A stretch of DNA of 48,860 bases, taken from assembly GCF_902801725.1 (NCBI RefSeq), contig NZ_CADCJB010000014.1, positions 1 to 48,860 of the forward strand, read 5' to 3'. Below, piece by piece: positions 8,164-18,618 of this stretch. The position numbers and the translations under genes were made by a program. Origin of the DNA: an uncultured Methanobrevibacter sp. (GTDB lineage Archaea > Methanobacteriota > Methanobacteria > Methanobacteriales > Methanobacteriaceae). Numbering within the stretch: the first letter of the stretch is position 1; the number at the start of each line of letters is the position of its first letter. The notes below the pieces were generated by a model. The model made no database searches and was not told where the DNA came from. It saw only the letters and a list, made by a program, of their open reading frames with translations.

Positions 8164-11019
8164 TTATTCCATAAATATTGCAGGTTTGTAAGGCATTGCA
8201 TTTTTTGCCTTATTTTGCGGATCATATGAGTCATCGGTGTGAACAATAACTTCATTTCCACATTCTTCCTTAATGTAGTCAAGCGCATCGCTGAGAATTT
8301 CCTCCTCATTGATTTTTCCGATGTATCTTGTTTTGGTTATTTCTTTACCGATTTTTTTAGCCACCATAGCTATTTCCTTTTTGTCATCGTAAATGTTGGC
8401 TCCAATGGCTCTTCCCATAATTTGACCGATGTCAGGCTTTCCGACTTCATCTGCTATTTTGTATAAATCCCATTTCCAGTCAGGAGCAAGATAGATATGG
8501 ATCTTTTCAACTTCATCTCCGACCATTTGCTTGATGTGTGCAATGTCCTTGATGATGTTTTCAACTAGCTCTTCTGATTTTTCAATTTCTGGATTTACTA
8601 ATGATTCGTCATATTCAGGCCAGCTTGCTTCACTTACAAATCCTTCTCCACCATAAGCGGACCATAATTCCTCTGAAGTATGAGGGGTGAACGGTGCAAG
8701 GAGTCTTATCCAGTTTTCAAGCACTGTTGATAAAACATAAATAATTGCAGGGTCCTGTGAGTCAATTAAATGTTTAATTCTGTATAGATAGTGGTCTACA
8801 TCTTTTTTAAGTAAGAATAATGAGTCCTGTAAAGCTTGTCTGGTTTGGAATACTTCTAAAGCTTCAGTAGCGTTTTTAACATGTTGGTTCAATTGGCTTA
8901 GCATCCATATATCGATTGTTCTTGTAAGTTCGACTTTTTCAATATTGCTCAAGTCCAATGGGGAACCTTTTATCTCTTCAATTTTTGCTGCAAATTCTCT
9001 AAACCATTCAAGTCTTCTTTTGGTTCCTAAAACTTCTTTTTCTCTCCAATCGAAATCTTGCCATGGTTCTGCAGAAGCCATCAGGAATAATCTCACTACG
9101 TCAGCGGTATAATCACGAATTGCATCTTTTAAAAGGATAACATTACCTTTTGAAGATGACATTTTATTTCCTTCCAAAAGACCCATACCGAATACAACGG
9201 TTCCTTTAGGCCATTTTTCCTTTGGATAGATTGCACTGTGGGCAAACATTAAAAAACTTAAGTGGTTTCCAACAAGGTCTTTAGCGGATAATCTCCAGTC
9301 AAGAGGATACCAGTAGTTAAATTCGTCCTGAATTTCCTTGACCTTTTCGGCAGGCACGGTAATGTCCCCGGAATCCTTATTCAAAAGCACCTTGTCAAAG
9401 AATGCAAGATTCAAATCATCCGGATTCATATCTCTTAGGTATTTGGCTATTGAATAGTAAGACATGTAGATTGTAGAATCTGTTAAAGGTTCAATAAGCC
9501 ATTGGTCGTCCCAAGGGAGTCTGGTTCCAAGTCCAACTTTTCTGGAACATGCCCAGTCATCTAACCAGTTGATGTAATACTCGAAGTTATTTTTAATTTC
9601 TTTTGGAATGACTGTTTCGCCTTCAAGAACTTCCAAAGTTTTCTCAGTCCATTCCTCATTACCGTATTTCATGAACCATTGGTCATCCATAATCTTGACA
9701 ACACAGTTGTTTCCGCATCTGCACACTATTGGCCTTTCAGCGAAATCGTACATGATTGTGGCCATGTTTTCAGAAATTAATTTTTCTTTTAACTCTTCAC
9801 GGGCAAATCTGACTTTCATTCCTCCAAAATCAGGTATGGATTCGATGATTGTACCTTTACTGTGCTGCTGTTTGTAGAGTTCATTGGTTGCTTCGTGGAG
9901 TTTTTCATCGTTCTGGTCGGTGATTCCTAAGCGTTCAATGATGTCAGCAGCAGGAATTTCGCCATAGCCTTTAAGGGTACATACAGGAATAGGTTCGACA
10001 TTTTCTATAATTCCCTCTAAATTATATTTTCCTATCAATTCAGCATTGTTTTTTAAGTCTTTTAGGGCAATGTAGTCTGCCGGTGCATCAGCAGGTTCTG
10101 AAAATACGACTCCACTTCCGTAGGATGCACTTACAAAGCTTGCAGGGAAAATTGGCAATTCATCACCGGTAAATGGATTGGTTGCCATTTTACCAATCAA
10201 TTCGTTGGGATCAATTTCGGAAATAATTTTCAAATCTTTGATTTGGTGTTGCAAATTGTAGTGAGCTTCTTTTGTAATTACCCAGTTTTCGCCTTCTGCA
10301 TCAACAAGAACATATTCGACATCAGGGTTTAGCCAGATGTTGGTTGCTCCGACGATTGTTTCGGGTCTGAGTGTTGCGGTAACCAAAATTTTATCTCCAA
10401 TTGGGAATTTCAAGAGAGTTAATTCATTGACGCCTACTCCTTCACCTTCAAGTAAATCATGGTCTCCTACAGGGTTGTCACAGTTTGGACAGTATTTTAC
10501 TGGGTGTTCTCCCCTTTCAACTAATCCTTTTTCATGCAAAGTTGTAATCTGCCATTCGATGAATTTTTTATAGGTCGGGTCGATTGTTCTGAATTCCCTT
10601 CTCCAATCGATTGAATATCCCATTTCTTCCATTACTTCATGGTATTCAGTAGAAAAGTATTTTACAATGAATTCAGGGTCTTCCAGTTTTGGTAAAGTTT
10701 CTTTTGGAACTCCATGAACTCTTTCATACAAATCAAGAGTCCAGGGATCTTTTCTTTTAATCCTATCGGCGATACCAATAACAGGAGCACCAGTTACGTG
10801 CCATGCCATTGGGAATAATACATTGTAACCTTCCATTCTTTTAAATCTGGCATATACATCAGGTACTGTGTATGTACGACCATGACCTATATGCATTGCT
10901 CCACTAGGGTATGGGAAAGCTACTGTAAGAAATAGTTTTTCTCTCTCGTCCGGGTTTGATTCAAATAATTTTGCATCTGCCCATTTTTTCTGCCATTTTT
11001 TCTCGATATTTTCGCTCAC
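8164..11019 (-). CDS. leuS: Leucyl-tRNA synthetase, archaeal type (GTG start)
   Basis: Class I synthetase that charges tRNA-Leu. HIGH motif: [23 protein letters not shown] motif: here [10 protein letters not shown] large CP1 editing insertion lies between them ([14 protein letters not shown]). The catalytic core also contains the WQ-D-F region [12 protein letters not shown], and the C-terminal domain is of archaeal/eukaryotic form. I place the start at GTG 11019, giving 951 residues. GGTGAT sits at the right distance before it, and the first conserved residues ([11 protein letters not shown]) follow at once. An ATG 78 bp further up would overlap nadE by 68 bp and add a tail of unusual composition. 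The nadE stop is 10 bp upstream, so the two form an operon. Confidence 0.96.
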   Translation of the reverse strand: MSENIEKKWQKKWADAKLFESNPDEREKLFLTVAFPYPSGAMHIGHGRTYTVPDVYARFKRMEGYNVLFPMAWHVTGAPVIGIADRIKRKDPWTLDLYERVHGVPKETLPKLEDPEFIVKYFSTEYHEVMEEMGYSIDWRREFRTIDPTYKKFIEWQITTLHEKGLVERGEHPVKYCPNCDNPVGDHDLLEGEGVGVNELTLLKFPIGDKILVTATLRPETIVGATNIWLNPDVEYVLVDAEGENWVITKEAHYNLQHQIKDLKIISEIDPNELIGKMATNPFTGDELPIFPASFVSASYGSGVVFSEPADAPADYIALKDLKNNAELIGKYNLEGIIENVEPIPVCTLKGYGEIPAADIIERLGITDQNDEKLHEATNELYKQQHSKGTIIESIPDFGGMKVRFAREELKEKLISENMATIMYDFAERPIVCRCGNNCVVKIMDDQWFMKYGNEEWTEKTLEVLEGETVIPKEIKNNFEYYINWLDDWACSRKVGLGTRLPWDDQWLIEPLTDSTIYMSYYSIAKYLRDMNPDDLNLAFFDKVLLNKDSGDITVPAEKVKEIQDEFNYWYPLDWRLSAKDLVGNHLSFLMFAHSAIYPKEKWPKGTVVFGMGLLEGNKMSSSKGNVILLKDAIRDYTADVVRLFLMASAEPWQDFDWREKEVLGTKRRLEWFREFAAKIEEIKGSPLDLSNIEKVELTRTIDIWMLSQLNQHVKNATEALEVFQTRQALQDSLFLLKKDVDHYLYRIKHLIDSQDPAIIYVLSTVLENWIRLLAPFTPHTSEELWSAYGGEGFVSEASWPEYDESLVNPEIEKSEELVENIIKDIAHIKQMVGDEVEKIHIYLAPDWKWDLYKIADEVGKPDIGQIMGRAIGANIYDDKKEIAMVAKKIGKEITKTRYIGKINEEEILSDALDYIKEECGNEVIVHTDDSYDPQNKAKNAMPYKPAIFME

Positions 11020-11029
11020 TAAATCACCA

Positions 11030-11818
11030 TTATAATATTGTTTTTTCAGGACTTTCAGGAACTTTACTTTTGTGTTCGCTCCTAATGACTTTTGCAATAA
11101 TCATATCAACATCATCAATTGAAATATCTAATTTTTGAGCTATTTCAGTATTCTTCATGTCTTTTTCAGTATAAAGATATAGAATTTCATCAAGCAAAGC
11201 ATAGCTCATTCCGATTTCATCCTCGTCAGTTTGATTTTCCCATAAGCCTGCGCGAGGAGGTTTATTGAGTATTTCTTCGGAAATATTCAGACTTTCACTT
11301 AATTTAAAAACTTCGCTTTTGTATAAATCTCCAATTGGTTCCATATCACATGCGCCATCTCCATGTTTTGTAAAATAACCAATTAGAATCTCACTTTTAT
11401 TACCTGTTCCAATAACGAGGTAATTCTTGAAATTTGCATAATAATAAAGGGTTGACATTCTAATTCTGGCTTTCAGGTTTCCGATAGCCAAATTGTCATT
11501 GTCAAGTTGTGTAACGGATAAAAATTCATTTAATATGCTGTCAATAGCTATTTCTTTATAATCAATTCCTAAATGCTGTGCTATTTGGATTCCATGAATT
11601 TTATCTTCGGTCGGTGTTGTGCTGGATGGCATAACGATTCCAAAGACTCTGTCAGGTCCAACAGCTTCACATGCAAGGTATGCTACTAGGGTGGAGTCAA
11701 TTCCTCCACTAAGGCCGATAGCTATTCCATCGCTGTTTGCCTCACTGACTTTAGATTTTATGAATTCAACAATGTCGGACTTTGTTTTTTCTAAATCTAT
11801 TTTTGGAATTTCGCTCAA
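11030..11818 (-). CDS. nadE: NAD+ synthetase, ammonia-dependent type (TTG start)
   Basis: ATP-dependent amidation of nicotinic acid adenine dinucleotide to NAD+, the final step of NAD synthesis. At 262 residues it has only the synthetase domain and no glutaminase domain, so it probably uses ammonia. The PP-loop ATP pyrophosphatase motif is LSGGIDST near residue 38. Other family segments are [33 protein letters not shown] and [14 protein letters not shown]. The start is TTG, placed by GGTGA four bases upstream. It is the promoter-proximal gene of the nadE-leuS pair. Confidence 0.95.
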   Translation of the reverse strand: MSEIPKIDLEKTKSDIVEFIKSKVSEANSDGIAIGLSGGIDSTLVAYLACEAVGPDRVFGIVMPSSTTPTEDKIHGIQIAQHLGIDYKEIAIDSILNEFLSVTQLDNDNLAIGNLKARIRMSTLYYYANFKNYLVIGTGNKSEILIGYFTKHGDGACDMEPIGDLYKSEVFKLSESLNISEEILNKPPRAGLWENQTDEDEIGMSYALLDEILYLYTEKDMKNTEIAQKLDISIDDVDMIIAKVIRSEHKSKVPESPEKTIL

Positions 11819-11868
11819 AATTTCACCAATCTTTATCGTTTATACAGTAATTAATATGTAGTTATTAA

Positions 11869-11877
11869 TTTATATAA
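11869..11877 (+). promoter_or_regulatory. TATA box whose spacing favours a leaderless internal start
   Basis: TTTATATAA lies only about 11 bp before ATG 11884 but about 29 bp before ATG 11902. Archaeal transcription starts roughly 25 bp after the box, which would put the transcript start at or near the second ATG. A weaker TTTATACAG at about 11838 could instead serve the first ATG. Confidence 0.4.
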
Positions 11878-11883
11878 TATTGT

Positions 11884-12279
11884 ATGTCAAATGTAAATCT
11901 TATGTGTGAAAAATCATTTTCCGAAGCTGACCAGAAAATAGTTGACAGGCTTATGGAGCTTCAGCAGGCATTGATTGAGGGGGATTTGGACAAATTGGAT
12001 GGGATGATTTTGGATGTGGATGATTTCATTAATGTGATTGGAAAATATCAGTCTAAAAGTGAATTCATATCTCAGATAAGAGATGACACATTAACATATT
12101 CAAATTTCGATATACTTAATCCTACTGTATTGTTTGACGGAGATAATTCCGCTTCCTTGATAGCCAATATAAGGATGTCTGTTGAAATTAATGGGAAGGA
12201 ACTCAGAGTCATATCCAATTCAGTTGTCGGTTTTGAAAAAATCGACGGAAAATGGAATATCTGCAAATGGGAAAACTAA
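11884..12279 (+). CDS. NTF2-like / SnoaL-fold small protein
   Basis: A 131-residue protein (125 if it starts at ATG 11902, which the promoter spacing favours). It has the outline of NTF2-like DUF4440 proteins. An N-terminal helix (IVDRLMELQQALIEGDLDKLDGMI) is followed by an aspartate-rich turn and a helix carrying KSEFISQIRDD. Alternating strands then end in GFEKIDGKWNICKWEN, a typical last strand of this fold. Members bind small hydrophobic ligands or are catalytically inert; no function can be assigned. It ends in a 4-bp overlap with the convergent potassium channel gene. Confidence 0.75.
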   Translation: MSNVNLMCEKSFSEADQKIVDRLMELQQALIEGDLDKLDGMILDVDDFINVIGKYQSKSEFISQIRDDTLTYSNFDILNPTVLFDGDNSASLIANIRMSVEINGKELRVISNSVVGFEKIDGKWNICKWEN

Positions 12280-13100
12280 TCTTTTTTGCTTAAAATTTCG
12301 GTCAAATCATCAATTTTTTTATTCATGGCTTCAGTATTTTCTTTGAGTTGCTTAATTTCATCTTTTAAATCTTTGTTTTCATCTTTAACCATTTCTATAT
12401 GTTTACGCAAGGTACTTCTGGTTTCTTCTTCTGGTTGGCGCATGTATAATGCAGACATTGCCGCTGTAAAAACGCTGATGAACAAAACTCCAATTACGAT
12501 TGTGAGCATTCCGATTACTCTTCCTGCGCTTGTTTGGGGTGTAAAATCCCCATATCCTACGCCGGTAATTGTTACCAGATTATACCAGAATGAATCAAAG
12601 ACGGACTTAAAGGATTCGTCCAGAATAACTAGGATGATTGAAGATATTACCATATAGACTACTAATATGACTGTTAATGTTCTAAGCAATTGATTTTCCA
12701 CGAAATAGTTGAATGAATAGACATTGGTCTTTTTTATATTTACTACCCTGATTACCTGGAAGAATTGTATTATTCTAAATGCTCTGAATAATGTCAGATA
12801 TCTCAGGAATATGAAATTGAATGGAATAATTGAGATAATATCTATTATATGCTCTTTTAAAAATTCTGATTTGCTGCAATCCCTGTCTTTATATTCAAAA
12901 AGCAGATTAATTCCAAGCAGGATACAAACGAACAAATCAAAGTATGCCATGAATGCTATATCATTAGCCGGCAAGTTAAAAATACTAATCGCTACAATGA
13001 AAATTAAATCTATTACGATTAGCAATATTAAAAGCAGATTTTTAAATTCCACTAATTTTTCATTTTGGGTAATGTCTTGAATGTCCATATTATTTTCCAT
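12276..13100 (-). CDS. Voltage-sensor-type potassium channel, no RCK domain
   Basis: A six-helix cation channel subunit of 274 residues. Hydrophobic segments lie at about 21-42, 46-68 and 87-99. An arginine-spaced S4-like segment follows (RYLTLFRAFRIIQFFQVIRV, 100-119), then S5 at about 138-158. The pore helix leads to the selectivity filter TGVGYGD (179-185), then S6. The cytoplasmic tail (about 222-274) is a charged heptad coiled coil rather than an RCK domain, so gating is probably by voltage and tetramerisation by the coiled coil. A second channel of the same design lies at 16478-17251. ATG 13088 is an alternative start. Confidence 0.9.
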   Translation of the reverse strand: MENNMDIQDITQNEKLVEFKNLLLILLIVIDLIFIVAISIFNLPANDIAFMAYFDLFVCILLGINLLFEYKDRDCSKSEFLKEHIIDIISIIPFNFIFLRYLTLFRAFRIIQFFQVIRVVNIKKTNVYSFNYFVENQLLRTLTVILVVYMVISSIILVILDESFKSVFDSFWYNLVTITGVGYGDFTPQTSAGRVIGMLTIVIGVLFISVFTAAMSALYMRQPEEETRSTLRKHIEMVKDENKDLKDEIKQLKENTEAMNKKIDDLTEILSKKD

Positions 13101-13359
13101 ATTTTTTGTTATTATTTTTCAAATTTTTTGTTAATATATTTTGGCAGAGTCTGTCATTTCATGATATATTTAAATTGTAAAATAAATAAAACAATTAATG
13201 ACAATGATTAATATCAATTTAATTAAAAACAATTTTTAAACTGTAAACTGTTGAATATTGTAGATTGAGGATTAAAAACTAATCGTATGCTATTTTTTGC
13301 ATTAATGAATACTCATGTCTTCAAGGTTGGGTTTTCAAGAGAGATAAGGAAATGACAAT
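13101..13359. other. Divergent intergenic region, no gene seen
   Basis: AT-rich 259 bp between the divergent channel and DUF389 genes. It contains short A/T tracts and the likely promoters of both genes, but no ORF with a ribosome binding site and no convincing RNA structure. Confidence 0.5.
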
Positions 13360-14136
13360 ATGGATTTGAATAACAATCAAGATGAATCAATGAAAGAAAG
13401 ATTAAGAAGAATGTTTTCATTATCGGAGGATTCGGCGTCAAATGAAGAGATCCGTAGCCGTCTTCTTGATGGTGGAAAGGTAACCGGAACAAATATGTGC
13501 GTACTTGTATGTGCGATGATAATTGCTTCTGTCGGACTTAATATGAGTTCAACTGCAGTGATTATCGGTGCAATGCTGATTTCACCAATTATGGGAAGTA
13601 TTCTTGCTTCTGCATATGCAAGCGTAGCCACTGATTATCCTTTGCTTAAAAAGCATTTGTTGGGTTTTGGTGTGCAGATTGCAATCAGTGTCACTGCTGC
13701 GGCAATTTATTTTCTTTTATCTCCAGTTAAAGAGCCAACAGTAGAATTGCTTGCAAGAACATCTCCAACATTTTATGATGTACTTATCGCCTTTTTTGGA
13801 GGGCTTGCAGGAATTATCGGACAAACAAGGCAGGATAAAACAAGCACTGTTATTCCTGGTGTTGCAATTGCAACTGCACTGATGCCACCGCTATGTACCT
13901 GTGGATATGCAATTGCAAACGGCAGATTGGATATGCTCATTGGGGCAGCGTATCTGTTTATTCTAAACTCATATTTCATTTTCCTGTCTGGAAGCATGAT
14001 TTTGAGTATTTTGAAAATCCCTAAAACCAGGGAATTGACTGAAAAAGAATGGAAAAGACGCCGTTGGAGAATGTTTAGAAATACAATCATCATTATGATT
14101 CCAAGTATAGTTGCAGTTTATTATATGGTAATTTAA
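13360..14136 (+). CDS. DUF389 integral membrane protein
   Basis: Polytopic membrane protein of 258 residues. After a charged N-terminal stretch of about 35 residues come six hydrophobic segments. They carry the DUF389 hallmarks: GLNMSSTAVIIGAMLISPIMG near residue 60, DVLIAFFGGLAGIIGQTR near 141, and VIPGVAIATALMPPLCTCGYAIA near 163. A basic loop (KEWKRRRWRMFR) precedes the last helix. The family is widespread and uncharacterised; the polar GAMLISPIMG and ALMPPL motifs within helices suggest transport. It lies between two potassium channel genes but is not co-directional with them. Confidence 0.88.
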   Translation: MDLNNNQDESMKERLRRMFSLSEDSASNEEIRSRLLDGGKVTGTNMCVLVCAMIIASVGLNMSSTAVIIGAMLISPIMGSILASAYASVATDYPLLKKHLLGFGVQIAISVTAAAIYFLLSPVKEPTVELLARTSPTFYDVLIAFFGGLAGIIGQTRQDKTSTVIPGVAIATALMPPLCTCGYAIANGRLDMLIGAAYLFILNSYFIFLSGSMILSILKIPKTRELTEKEWKRRRWRMFRNTIIIMIPSIVAVYYMVI

Positions 14137-14258
14137 TTGGTGTCAAAAAAATAGAAGGGGGTCTGCAACGCTTCCTTGATTTTATTCTTTTTTTTGTGTA
14201 GATTTGTTGCTTTATTAATGCTATTGGTGTTACTACGAGGATTTAAAAAAATAATAGT

Positions 14259-14279
14259 TGAGGAAAATTATTTTCCTCA
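14259..14279. terminator. Perfect 9-bp hairpin between convergent genes
   Basis: TGAGGAAAA and TTTTCCTCA are separated by TTA, 11 bp before the aarF stop (minus strand). It lies between the DUF389 gene (+) and aarF (-). A T-run (TTCTTTTTTTTGTG, about 14183-14196) lies earlier and could end the DUF389 transcript. A hairpin here would bound both transcripts; its role as a terminator is inferred from position. Confidence 0.45.
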
Positions 14280-14290
14280 TAATTTCAGCC

Positions 14291-15886
14291 CTATTTTAAA
14301 ACATATTTCTTGATGCCTATAATACTTAGTATTAAGGCTATTAAATAGCCTATTAAAGAAATTAAAGGCATGTCAAATACCATAGGTCCAAATGAAACGA
14401 CTGAAGATCCGATAATAAGTGCGGATATCAATGCGATAATTGAAACTTTGTCGGTAATGTCAACTTCGAATCTGAATTGAAGTTCTTCATTATCGATTTT
14501 ATGAATTGTTCTTGTTAGAAGTTTCGGCAAGGCTTGAAGCATATGTTCATATAGAATAAGATTGCTTTTCTTGCCTCTTAAGAACTCTTTAGGACTAACT
14601 CTTTTTTTGGCTATTTGCTGGGCAACAGGTTTGACTGATGAGAAAACATCGATTTCAGGGTCAAGATTGTGTGCAATAGCTTCAATCATTGAGAGACCTC
14701 TCGCCATTGTAACGACTTCATTTGGAAGTATGACTCCATATTCCTGCATAAGGTTTAGAAGTGCTTCTAAAACTCCATCGAAACGATTGAGTGTCACTCC
14801 GAAATATCTTCCGAACAGATCATTCAAGTCCCTTCTTAAGCCGCTTGTGTCTATGTCGTAATCCAATATGTCCATGTACATCAATTGATTTATCAGTCCG
14901 TCAACATCCTGGTCTACAAACAATACCATTACTTCGGAAAGGTCACGTTTGAATTTCTCATCAAAGAATCCCATCATACCTAAATCAAGATAACAAACGA
15001 CATTATCCTCTAAAATCATTATATTTCCTGGATGTGGATCTCCATGGAAAAATCCGTCAATGAACAGCTGTTGAAGATATGAATCCAGAACACTTTTTGC
15101 TAAAAACTTTTTGTCGAATTCATCGCTGGTACTTGCATAGACATCATTCAGTTTTACACCATCAATGAATTCCATTGTTAAAACTTTTGATGTACAGTAT
15201 TTTTCGTAGGTGGCTGGAATGTGGATATTTGGATTGTCAACAAAATTCATTTCAATGCGTTGCATATTCATGAATTCGTTATTGTAATCTATTTCCTTGT
15301 GGATTGAACGGTCAAATTCTTCCATGATTCCAGGCAGGTTCAATTTTCTAAGATTTGAATTCCATCTGTCAGCACGGTTGGCGACATATTTCATAATCCT
15401 TAAATCGAGATCGATTTTATCAGTTATGCCTTCTTTTTGAATTTTAACTGCTACTCTTTCACCAGTTATTAATTCAGCTTCATGTACCTGACCTATTGAT
15501 GCTGTTGCTAAATGTTCATGTTTGAAATCAGCGAACAATTCATCAATATTTCCGTTGAGTTCTCTTTCAACAATTGCTTTAACTTCCTCATATGTTATTG
15601 CGGGATTGTCATCCTGCAGGTTAGCGAGCTCGTCTGCAATTTTTTCACCTACAACGTCAGGTCTTGTACTTAATAGCTGACCTAACTTAATGAAGGTGGT
15701 TCCCAATTCCTGAAGCATCAATCTTAATTTGACGGGAATTTCATCATCCAATAAAAGGTCATGGGCATCTTCATCGTCTTTTGGACGTATTTTGCTTTTT
15801 GCAGTTTGACCTAAAATTTTATCGAAGCCATATTTTTTTAGGGCTGCTCTAATTTCACGTAAACGTTCTTTAGTTTCCTTATCCAT
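14291..15886 (-). CDS. ABC1/AarF/UbiB-family atypical kinase
   Basis: A 531-residue protein-kinase-like protein with the UbiB signatures. These are the KxGQ motif in TTFIKLGQLLSTRPD, the A-rich nucleotide loop TASIGQVHEAEL, the VAVKIQ lysine, HGDPHPGN in the catalytic loop, and YLDLGMMG in place of DFG. The C terminus has two closely spaced hydrophobic helices, so it is membrane-anchored. In bacteria the family supports quinone synthesis; methanogens of this order lack ubiquinone, so a role in isoprenoid lipid metabolism is inference. It follows the DUF308 gene by 12 bp, with GTGAT as ribosome binding site. Confidence 0.92.
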   Translation of the reverse strand: MDKETKERLREIRAALKKYGFDKILGQTAKSKIRPKDDEDAHDLLLDDEIPVKLRLMLQELGTTFIKLGQLLSTRPDVVGEKIADELANLQDDNPAITYEEVKAIVERELNGNIDELFADFKHEHLATASIGQVHEAELITGERVAVKIQKEGITDKIDLDLRIMKYVANRADRWNSNLRKLNLPGIMEEFDRSIHKEIDYNNEFMNMQRIEMNFVDNPNIHIPATYEKYCTSKVLTMEFIDGVKLNDVYASTSDEFDKKFLAKSVLDSYLQQLFIDGFFHGDPHPGNIMILEDNVVCYLDLGMMGFFDEKFKRDLSEVMVLFVDQDVDGLINQLMYMDILDYDIDTSGLRRDLNDLFGRYFGVTLNRFDGVLEALLNLMQEYGVILPNEVVTMARGLSMIEAIAHNLDPEIDVFSSVKPVAQQIAKKRVSPKEFLRGKKSNLILYEHMLQALPKLLTRTIHKIDNEELQFRFEVDITDKVSIIALISALIIGSSVVSFGPMVFDMPLISLIGYLIALILSIIGIKKYVLK

Positions 15887-15898
15887 TATATCACATTA

Positions 15899-16402
15899 TT
15901 AATTTTGATTTTCAATAACTTCTGATGCTAAAAAGCTTATTCCTTGCATGATTAAACATATTCCAACGATAATTGCAGTGTATAAAGGTTGTGCAATTGA
16001 AAATGTTGCTAAAAACACTGCTATGATACCTAGAATTAATATTAGTACTGATTTTACTCTTGATATTTTGTCTGGTCCAAAAATAATGCCTGTAATACCA
16101 ACAAATATTAATATAAATGCAATTAAGTAAAATAAATATCCGACAAGGAAAGATAGTGCATCAATTTTGTAAATAAACAATAATCCTAACAGCATTGCAA
16201 ACATTCCGAGCAATATATTAATTGCTGAAACATGTGTCATCATGCTCCATACAGAAAATCCGTCAATGATAGAAGCAAATCCGAATGCAATTAGACATAT
16301 TCCGGCAATCCATGAAACTGCTTCTGCACTATACATTGGATAGATTGTAAAAATAAAACCCAATATTATAAACAAAATTCCTAACACTTTCTTATAGGTC
16401 AT
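15899..16402 (-). CDS. DUF308 (HdeD-like) membrane protein
   Basis: A 167-residue, almost wholly hydrophobic protein with six predicted helices in three similar pairs. The repeated pattern is GxxFIxxGxxxxxxP, as in LGILFIILGFIFTIYP and ILILGIIAVFLATFSIAQP. This matches the DUF308/HdeD family, which in enterobacteria is linked to acid stress; here the function is unknown. It starts with AGGTGA upstream and is followed after 12 bp by the AarF kinase, so the two are likely co-expressed. Confidence 0.85.
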   Translation of the reverse strand: MTYKKVLGILFIILGFIFTIYPMYSAEAVSWIAGICLIAFGFASIIDGFSVWSMMTHVSAINILLGMFAMLLGLLFIYKIDALSFLVGYLFYLIAFILIFVGITGIIFGPDKISRVKSVLILILGIIAVFLATFSIAQPLYTAIIVGICLIMQGISFLASEVIENQN

Positions 16403-16477
16403 GATTATTCACCTATATAAATCTTTGTTGATAATCTTATTTATAATTTAAAATGGAATGATGATTTGTATTGTTAT

Positions 16478-17251
16478 TTATTTTTTAATTAAATCTTTAA
16501 ATTCTTGAATTTCTGTTTTTAGGTCCTTGATTTCTTTTTTCAGTTCGGTATTTTCATTTTGTATATTGTCTAAATCCGATTTGATATCTTTTAAAGTGAT
16601 ATTGTTGATGTCCTTTTCAAGAAGCCGATTTGTTAAAAATGACGATATTGCTGCTGTGGTTAGGGAAAATACAAATACTCCGGTAATTATCAGGCAGATG
16701 GAAATTACTTTTTCTGTAACTGTTGTAGGAACGACATCACCGTAACCTACTGTTGCCAGGGTCACGATTACAAAGTAGAAATAATCAAAAAGATTATATG
16801 ATGAGCCAAAAGTATACAGTAGGGCGGTAAAGATAAGTACAGTCACAAATACTCCCATTGATATTATATGCAAATTGCTCCTTTTCACGAAATTTTCCAG
16901 ACCGTCAAAGAACTTGTCAAACAATAGCAGAATCCTAAGCAATTTTAAAAGTCTTAAATATCTCAAAAATCTAATTCCAGGAATAATTACTGGTAGTAAA
17001 ACTTCAAAAGGTATGGATGCAATTAGTGAGGCCCAAGTGCTGGGTTTTTTTAAAAAAGCTGATTTTGGTTGTGATTTGTATAGGTCATTTACCCAATCAA
17101 TTAGAAGGAATATACAAACAAAAAGGTCAAAGTTTAATATGGCAAATTGGATATTGCTTGGTATTGGGGTAAATATTGACAGTGAAATCAATATGATATC
17201 AATTATTATCAATGCATCCAATGCTTTATTTGCAAAATAACTTAATTTCAT
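16478..17251 (-). CDS. Second voltage-sensor-type potassium channel
   Basis: A 257-residue channel subunit with the same design as the one at 12276-13100. An S4-like segment GIRFLRYLRLLKLLRILLLF (92-111) is followed by S5 (about 130-148), the filter TVGYGD (167-172) and S6. The cytoplasmic tail (about 205-257) is a heptad coiled coil. There is no RCK domain. Sequence similarity to the first channel outside the pore is modest, so this is probably an old duplication or separate acquisition. AAGGTGA precedes the ATG. It stands 50 bp after the MATE gene's start-distal end on the same strand and may be co-transcribed with it. Confidence 0.9.
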   Translation of the reverse strand: MKLSYFANKALDALIIIDIILISLSIFTPIPSNIQFAILNFDLFVCIFLLIDWVNDLYKSQPKSAFLKKPSTWASLIASIPFEVLLPVIIPGIRFLRYLRLLKLLRILLLFDKFFDGLENFVKRSNLHIISMGVFVTVLIFTALLYTFGSSYNLFDYFYFVIVTLATVGYGDVVPTTVTEKVISICLIITGVFVFSLTTAAISSFLTNRLLEKDINNITLKDIKSDLDNIQNENTELKKEIKDLKTEIQEFKDLIKK

Positions 17252-17301
17252 TGTTTCACCTTACTGTTATTTCTGATTAAGACGCTGTAGCGTGAAAGGC
17301 A

Positions 17302-18618
17302 TTATTTTTTTTTGGCTTTGTTAAAGAGATGTTTTAATAAGATATAATATACAATAGCAAATGTAACTTCTCCAATCAATATTCCCAGTAAAACACAAAC
17401 TCCATGTTTAAATATTGGTGCTAATAATGTTACTATTCCAATTTCATAGATAATAATGCCTATTGTAAAAGATAATTCATAATAGCTTTTTCCCATTCCG
17501 TCAAGCATTTTTCCAGACATTACTGAAACCTCATTGAATGGAATAATCACAATGGCTGCAAGTGCAATGTAGAATACTGATTCGGATGCACCTGTAACAG
17601 AAAACAGTGCAAAACCATAATCTCTGATAAAGAAGAATATTACTGTTGAAATTAATGCAATTAAGATAGACTTTTTAAGCACATAATGATACAGGTCTTC
17701 CAATTCATCAATTCTATGGGCTCCGTATAAATGTCCACAGACACTTATCAATCCTCTACCAAATGCCTTTTGGGGGGATATTAGTATAGATTCGATTCTT
17801 GATGCAGTTGAATAAAGCAATACACCGATTTGACCAAGCTGTAGGATTAATATCTTATTGAAGAATAGCATGGAAATACACCACAGACTATCTATTAAAA
17901 AGTTTGGAATAGCTACGAGGAAGATGTCATAAACAATTCCTGGTTTGAAGTATCTGAAATTTAGTGGAACTTCTGATTTTCCGCTCATGTACCAGTATAG
18001 TAAATAAACGGCAGTAATTCCGGAAGACAGTATTGTTGCATATGAAACACCGCTGACTCCCAATCCTAAAACAAAAATAAATATAGGATCCAAGATTAAA
18101 TTTAGGACATTTGTTAAAATAAGTAATTTTGTGGGTGTTTTCGAATTTCCTTCAGCTTGAAGTGTGCTTGCAAAGAAATTGGAAAATATAAAAACAAATG
18201 GACATAAAAATATTGGAGTTAAATACTGCATCGACAAGTCCATTGAAGATGTTGCGCCCATATAAATCAGAATATATTTTAAAAATAATGTAGACAGCAT
18301 AATAAGTAATCCGAGTATTAATCCCGCTGCGATACCATGCAAAATCGAATTATAAGAATCTACGTAATCGTCATCGCCTATTTCCCTTGACATTATGGAA
18401 TTGGTTCCAACGCCGATGGCCTTTCCAAAGTTTATAATCAATGTAACTAATGGCACTGCCACTCCTATTGCAAAAAATGATTCTGGATTCATTTGGGATA
18501 CCCAAAATACATCAATAAATGAATATCCTGCTTCAAAAAGTGTGAGAATGAGTAATGGTCTAGTAAATTGCCAAAAAACTTTTTTGGGATCGGAATTAAA
18601 ATCTACATTATCAACCAT
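17302..18618 (-). CDS. MATE-family multidrug/sodium antiporter
   Basis: A 438-residue exporter with 12 hydrophobic segments in two related halves. The N-terminal half has TRPLLILTLFEAGYSFIDVFWVSQMNPESFFAIGVAVPL, the usual MATE entry helix pair. A characteristic segment follows as FASTLQAEGNSKTPTKLLILTNVLNLILDPIFIF. MATE proteins expel cationic compounds in exchange for sodium or protons; the substrate is not readable. No Shine-Dalgarno precedes the ATG, and an AATTATATA box about 28 bp upstream on the minus strand suggests a leaderless mRNA. A distant paralogue lies at 38785-40146. Confidence 0.93.
   Translation of the reverse strand: MVDNVDFNSDPKKVFWQFTRPLLILTLFEAGYSFIDVFWVSQMNPESFFAIGVAVPLVTLIINFGKAIGVGTNSIMSREIGDDDYVDSYNSILHGIAAGLILGLLIMLSTLFLKYILIYMGATSSMDLSMQYLTPIFLCPFVFIFSNFFASTLQAEGNSKTPTKLLILTNVLNLILDPIFIFVLGLGVSGVSYATILSSGITAVYLLYWYMSGKSEVPLNFRYFKPGIVYDIFLVAIPNFLIDSLWCISMLFFNKILILQLGQIGVLLYSTASRIESILISPQKAFGRGLISVCGHLYGAHRIDELEDLYHYVLKKSILIALISTVIFFFIRDYGFALFSVTGASESVFYIALAAIVIIPFNEVSVMSGKMLDGMGKSYYELSFTIGIIIYEIGIVTLLAPIFKHGVCVLLGILIGEVTFAIVYYILLKHLFNKAKKK

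Noticed and set aside
11020-11097. Longer leuS start adding 26 residues
   Set aside because: It overlaps nadE, lacks a ribosome binding site, and GTG 11019 has GGTGAT at the right distance.
14137-14290. tRNA or small RNA gene in the gap after DUF389
   Set aside because: No cloverleaf or box C/D pattern; only a T-run and a convergent-gene hairpin.
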